Below are positions 32,810-35,492 of a stretch of DNA of 35,492 nt, one piece after another. Below the pieces are notes generated by a model. It was not told where the DNA came from, ran no database searches, and was given only the letters and a program-made list of their open reading frames with translations. The first letter of the stretch is position 1, and each line of letters begins with the position of its first letter. Origin of the DNA: an uncultured Oscillospiraceae bacterium (GTDB lineage Bacteria; Bacillota; Clostridia; Oscillospirales; Oscillospiraceae); NCBI GenBank assembly GCA_949948775.1, contig CATLHC010000024.1:1-35492 (forward strand). The letters run 5' to 3'. The position numbers and the translations under genes are program-made.

Positions 32810-34092
32810 GCCTGCTCCCCTCCTTTCTCAGCGGAAGCCTGTTCCGCCGGCTCATCCTCCCTGGGACTGTCCGGCGCGGTCGCCGCCGGTTTGTCCTTTT
32901 TGCGGGCGCTCAATAACATCTTGATCAGCAGGGAGAAGGCGCTGAGGTAGACGATGACGGAGATGATTACATCGGTGATGTATTCGTTGTACGCGGTCAG
33001 GTTGGTGAGCTGAAGGCCCACGATGCTCAGCATGGACATAAAGCAGCCAGTGAAAATCACGCCGATGGGGTGGTTGGCCGCCAGCAGGGCCACAGGAATG
33101 CCGTTGAAGCCGGCGGCGGGCAGGGACTGATAGGTCTGCCAGGCGAACTCCGTATTGCCCGCCAGCCAGTACAGCGCCGCGCCCGCCCCGGACAGCGCCC
33201 CGGCGATGGCCATGGACAGCACAATGTTCCGCTTGTCGTTGATCCCGGCGTAATGGGCGGCGTGGCGGTTGGCGCCGCAGGCCTTGAGCTGATAGCCCAG
33301 GGTGGTCTTGGTCATCAGGATGTAAACACCGATACCGATGACAACCGCGACCAGGATACCCGCGTTGACCTGGGAACCCGGAAAAATCTTATCCAGCCCC
33401 AGCTTGGCCGTCTGAACGCCGTTTCCCTCCACATAGGTCCAAGCCCCATCCACCATGGTCCGGCCATAGATGGTCTTGTAGATATTGTCGCTCTTCGTGT
33501 TCTCCACCGTGTTTTGGAACACTTTGGTGGCGTCGAAAAACCAGGTCACAAGATTGGCGGCGATCCAGTTGGTCATGATACAGGCCAGCACTTCGTTGAT
33601 ATTGAGAAACGCCTTCACCATACCGGGGATGCAGCCCCACAGGGCTCCCGCCAACGCTCCCCCCAAAAAGGCCAGCAGCCAAATGACGGGGCCGGGCAAG
33701 GCGGCGGAGGGAATGCCCAGAGCGATGGCCAGGGTGGCCATGGTGCCCATCAGGTACTGGCCCGGCGCGCCGATGTTGAACAGGCCTGTTTTGAAGGCCA
33801 CCGCCACGGACAGACCGGTGAGAATCAGCGGGGTAGCCCGGAAGAGCATATTGCCAAAATTCACGGGATTGAATCCCCACACAATTTGGCCATCCACCTT
33901 ACTGCTGAACAGACCGGCAAAAATCAACCGAATGCCGTCCCAGATGCCGGCCAGACTTATACTCTCGCTGCACAAGCCCACCACCAGGACAAGAATACTG
34001 CCCACGGCAAGACCGATTACAATGGAGATCAGAGACGCCAGCACCGCCTTGGTTCCTTCCCTCTGCAGCAGAGTTTTCCCCTGATTTTTCAT
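32806..34092 (-). CDS. ABC permease of a BmpA-type nucleoside importer (NupP/YufP-like)
   Basis: The start at 34092 (M-K-N-Q-G-K-T-L-L) follows GGAGAGGGGGATGGGG; the frame remains open upstream but reads non-protein-like sequence over the ATPase end. The protein (428 aa) has about nine hydrophobic segments, the N-terminal G-L-F-N-I-G-A-P-G-Q-Y signature and the coupling loop K-A-C-G-A-N-R-H-A-A-H-Y-A-G-I. The cytoplasmic C-terminus is rich in Lys, Pro and Glu. It is the partner of the following permease and the preceding ATPase. Confidence 0.92.
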   Translation of the reverse strand: MKNQGKTLLQREGTKAVLASLISIVIGLAVGSILVLVVGLCSESISLAGIWDGIRLIFAGLFSSKVDGQIVWGFNPVNFGNMLFRATPLILTGLSVAVAFKTGLFNIGAPGQYLMGTMATLAIALGIPSAALPGPVIWLLAFLGGALAGALWGCIPGMVKAFLNINEVLACIMTNWIAANLVTWFFDATKVFQNTVENTKSDNIYKTIYGRTMVDGAWTYVEGNGVQTAKLGLDKIFPGSQVNAGILVAVVIGIGVYILMTKTTLGYQLKACGANRHAAHYAGINDKRNIVLSMAIAGALSGAGAALYWLAGNTEFAWQTYQSLPAAGFNGIPVALLAANHPIGVIFTGCFMSMLSIVGLQLTNLTAYNEYITDVIISVIVYLSAFSLLIKMLLSARKKDKPAATAPDSPREDEPAEQASAEKGGEQA

Positions 34093-34147
34093 GCGTCCCC
34101 ATCCCCCTCTCCGGTGTAGATCTGGAAGAGATTTGGATATTTTATAC

Positions 34148-35492
34148 TCATGCTCCCATCTCCTCCTTTCCGTTCCTATCCATCCGCTTAGCCCCGGCCA
34201 TGTAAAGGCCCAGCTCCTGTACGGTGGTCTGCTTGGGGTCCAGCTCACCGACGATCTCACCCTCATACATTACCAAGATGCGGTCAGAAAGACTCATCAC
34301 CTCGTCCAGCTCCAAGCTTACCAGCAGCACGGCGCGGCCCTTGTCCCGCTCTGCCACCAGCTGGCTATGGATATACTCGATGGCGCCCACATCCAGGCCC
34401 CGGGTAGGCTGGACGGCCACGATCAGAGGCTTCTCCCGGTCCACTTCCCGGGCTATGATGGCCTTCTGCTGGTTGCCGCCGGACATGGACCGGGCGGTGG
34501 TCACCGGGCCCTGACCGGAGCGCACGTCGTACTGCTCAATGAGCTGCTGGGCGTACCCCCGCACCGCTCCCCGGTTAATAAACCCGTGGGTCTGGAACTG
34601 CTTCTCATTAAAGCGCTGGAGCACTAGATTCTGTTCCAGGGTGAAATCCAGCACCAGCCCGTGCTTGTGCCGGTCCTCGGGGATGTGGCTCATATTCCTC
34701 CCCCGGTGCTTAATGGATACGTGGGAAATATCCTCCCCGCACAGGGTGACGGTGCCGCCGGAGCTCTTTTCCAGCCCCGTTAAGCCGTAGACCAACTCGG
34801 TCTGGCCGTTTCCGTCGATGCCGGCGATGCACAAGATCTCCCCCGCCCTGGCTTGGAACGAGACGTGGTTCACCGCGTTTTTCTTGTGTCCCCTGGAGGG
34901 GACGCACAGGTCCCGCACCTCCAGTACCGGCGCGCCCGGCTGGGCGGGGGCTTTGCTCACCTCCAGCTGCACCGGGCGGCCCACCATCATGTTGGACAGG
35001 GATTGCTTGTCCGTGTCCTTGGTATCCACGGTGCCGATATATTTGCCCTTGCGCAGCACCGTCACCCGGTCGGACACCGCCATGATCTCGTTGAGCTTAT
35101 GGGAGATGAACAGGATGGACTTACCCTCCTTGGCAAACTCCTTCATGGTGGCCATCAGCTCGTCGATCTCCTGAGGCGTCAACACGGCGGTGGGTTCGTC
35201 AAAGATGAGGATCTCGTTGTCCCGGTAGAGCATTTTCAGAATCTCCACCCGCTGCTGCATCCCCACGGTGATATCCTCCACCTTGGCGTCCAAATCCACC
35301 TTCAGGCCGTAGCGCTGGGACAGGGCCTCCACCTTGGCCCGGGCCTCCTTCTTTTGAAGAAAGCCCATTTTGGTGGTCTCCGCCCCCAGAATGATGTTGT
35401 CCAGCACCGTGAACACCTCAATGAGCTTAAAATGCTGATGGACCATGCCGATGCCCAGGGCGGTGGCGTCATTGGGGTCGTTAATTTTGACC
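34148..35492 (-). CDS. ABC ATPase of a BmpA-type nucleoside importer (NupO/YufO-like), 5' end missing
   Basis: The frame is open to the right edge, so the N-terminus including the first Walker A lies outside; 448 codons are visible. The first ABC domain shows the Q-loop [16 protein letters not shown] and Walker [11 protein letters not shown]. The second has Walker A-like G-I-D-G-N-G-Q-T, signature M-S-G-G-N-Q-Q-K and A-V-Q-P-T-R-G-L-D, the degenerate Walker B usual in the second half of sugar/nucleoside importer ATPases. It is 55 bp upstream of the permease gene. Confidence 0.93.
   Translation of the reverse strand, partial: VKINDPNDATALGIGMVHQHFKLIEVFTVLDNIILGAETTKMGFLQKKEARAKVEALSQRYGLKVDLDAKVEDITVGMQQRVEILKMLYRDNEILIFDEPTAVLTPQEIDELMATMKEFAKEGKSILFISHKLNEIMAVSDRVTVLRKGKYIGTVDTKDTDKQSLSNMMVGRPVQLEVSKAPAQPGAPVLEVRDLCVPSRGHKKNAVNHVSFQARAGEILCIAGIDGNGQTELVYGLTGLEKSSGGTVTLCGEDISHVSIKHRGRNMSHIPEDRHKHGLVLDFTLEQNLVLQRFNEKQFQTHGFINRGAVRGYAQQLIEQYDVRSGQGPVTTARSMSGGNQQKAIIAREVDREKPLIVAVQPTRGLDVGAIEYIHSQLVAERDKGRAVLLVSLELDEVMSLSDRILVMYEGEIVGELDPKQTTVQELGLYMAGAKRMDRNGKEEMGA

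Overview
The window looks like chromosomal DNA of a spore-forming, GC-rich member of the Clostridia, most like the Oscillospiraceae (Flavonifractor or Lawsonibacter relatives). This is inferred from content: a yunB-type sporulation gene, a SpoIID-domain protein with peptidoglycan-binding repeats, Rex, a PyrK/PyrD-type pyrimidine operon, a DUF4364 plus CmpB-family pair, and GC-rich core genes with strong Shine-Dalgarno sites.

Left part (about 1-8640) is an accessory region, visibly less GC-rich than the rest. It starts with the end of an IS21-like element running off the left edge. Next is a minus-strand operon (promoter about 5540, terminator 204-237) encoding a HAD phosphatase-like protein, several uncharacterised small proteins, a four-cysteine zinc-ribbon peptide, a winged-helix-like protein and a 40-residue hydrophobic peptide. 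A complete IS21-family element (1319-3532, 5-bp target duplication AAGTG) has landed in the zinc-ribbon gene. A divergent Xre-type regulator (5609-5944) faces the operon across two identical 9-bp repeats that flank and split its promoter. Further on are a 72-aa protein, a SLOG/DUF1273 protein with a divergent small HTH regulator and paired inverted repeats, an AAA_14/DUF4143 ATPase and a gene remnant.

Centre (8685-19129, minus) is a compact run of nine genes starting at murD: murD, three tandem M42 aminopeptidases, a methionine gamma-lyase-like PLP enzyme, yunB, ligA, a class I/II aminotransferase and a secreted or anchored nuclease. Several pairs overlap. Divergent from murD is rnpB (RNase P RNA). 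The two promoters share one TTGACAA -35 box. rnpB is followed by the pyr operon pyrC-pyrF-pyrK-pyrD, then a histidine phosphatase-GNAT fusion and a small membrane-anchored protein.

Right part: a repeat-rich lipoprotein, tRNA-Arg(ACG), rex followed by an SLH-domain surface protein, a likely sporulation transcription unit (28075-30251), a DUF4364 regulator with a CmpB-family membrane protein, and convergently the permeases and ATPase (cut by the right edge) of a BmpA-type nucleoside ABC importer.

The best candidate for something undescribed is the Xre-controlled small-protein operon at 246-5944. Its genes have no function I can recognise beyond the HAD and zinc-ribbon folds. Two of them use TTG starts that a standard ATG scan would miss.
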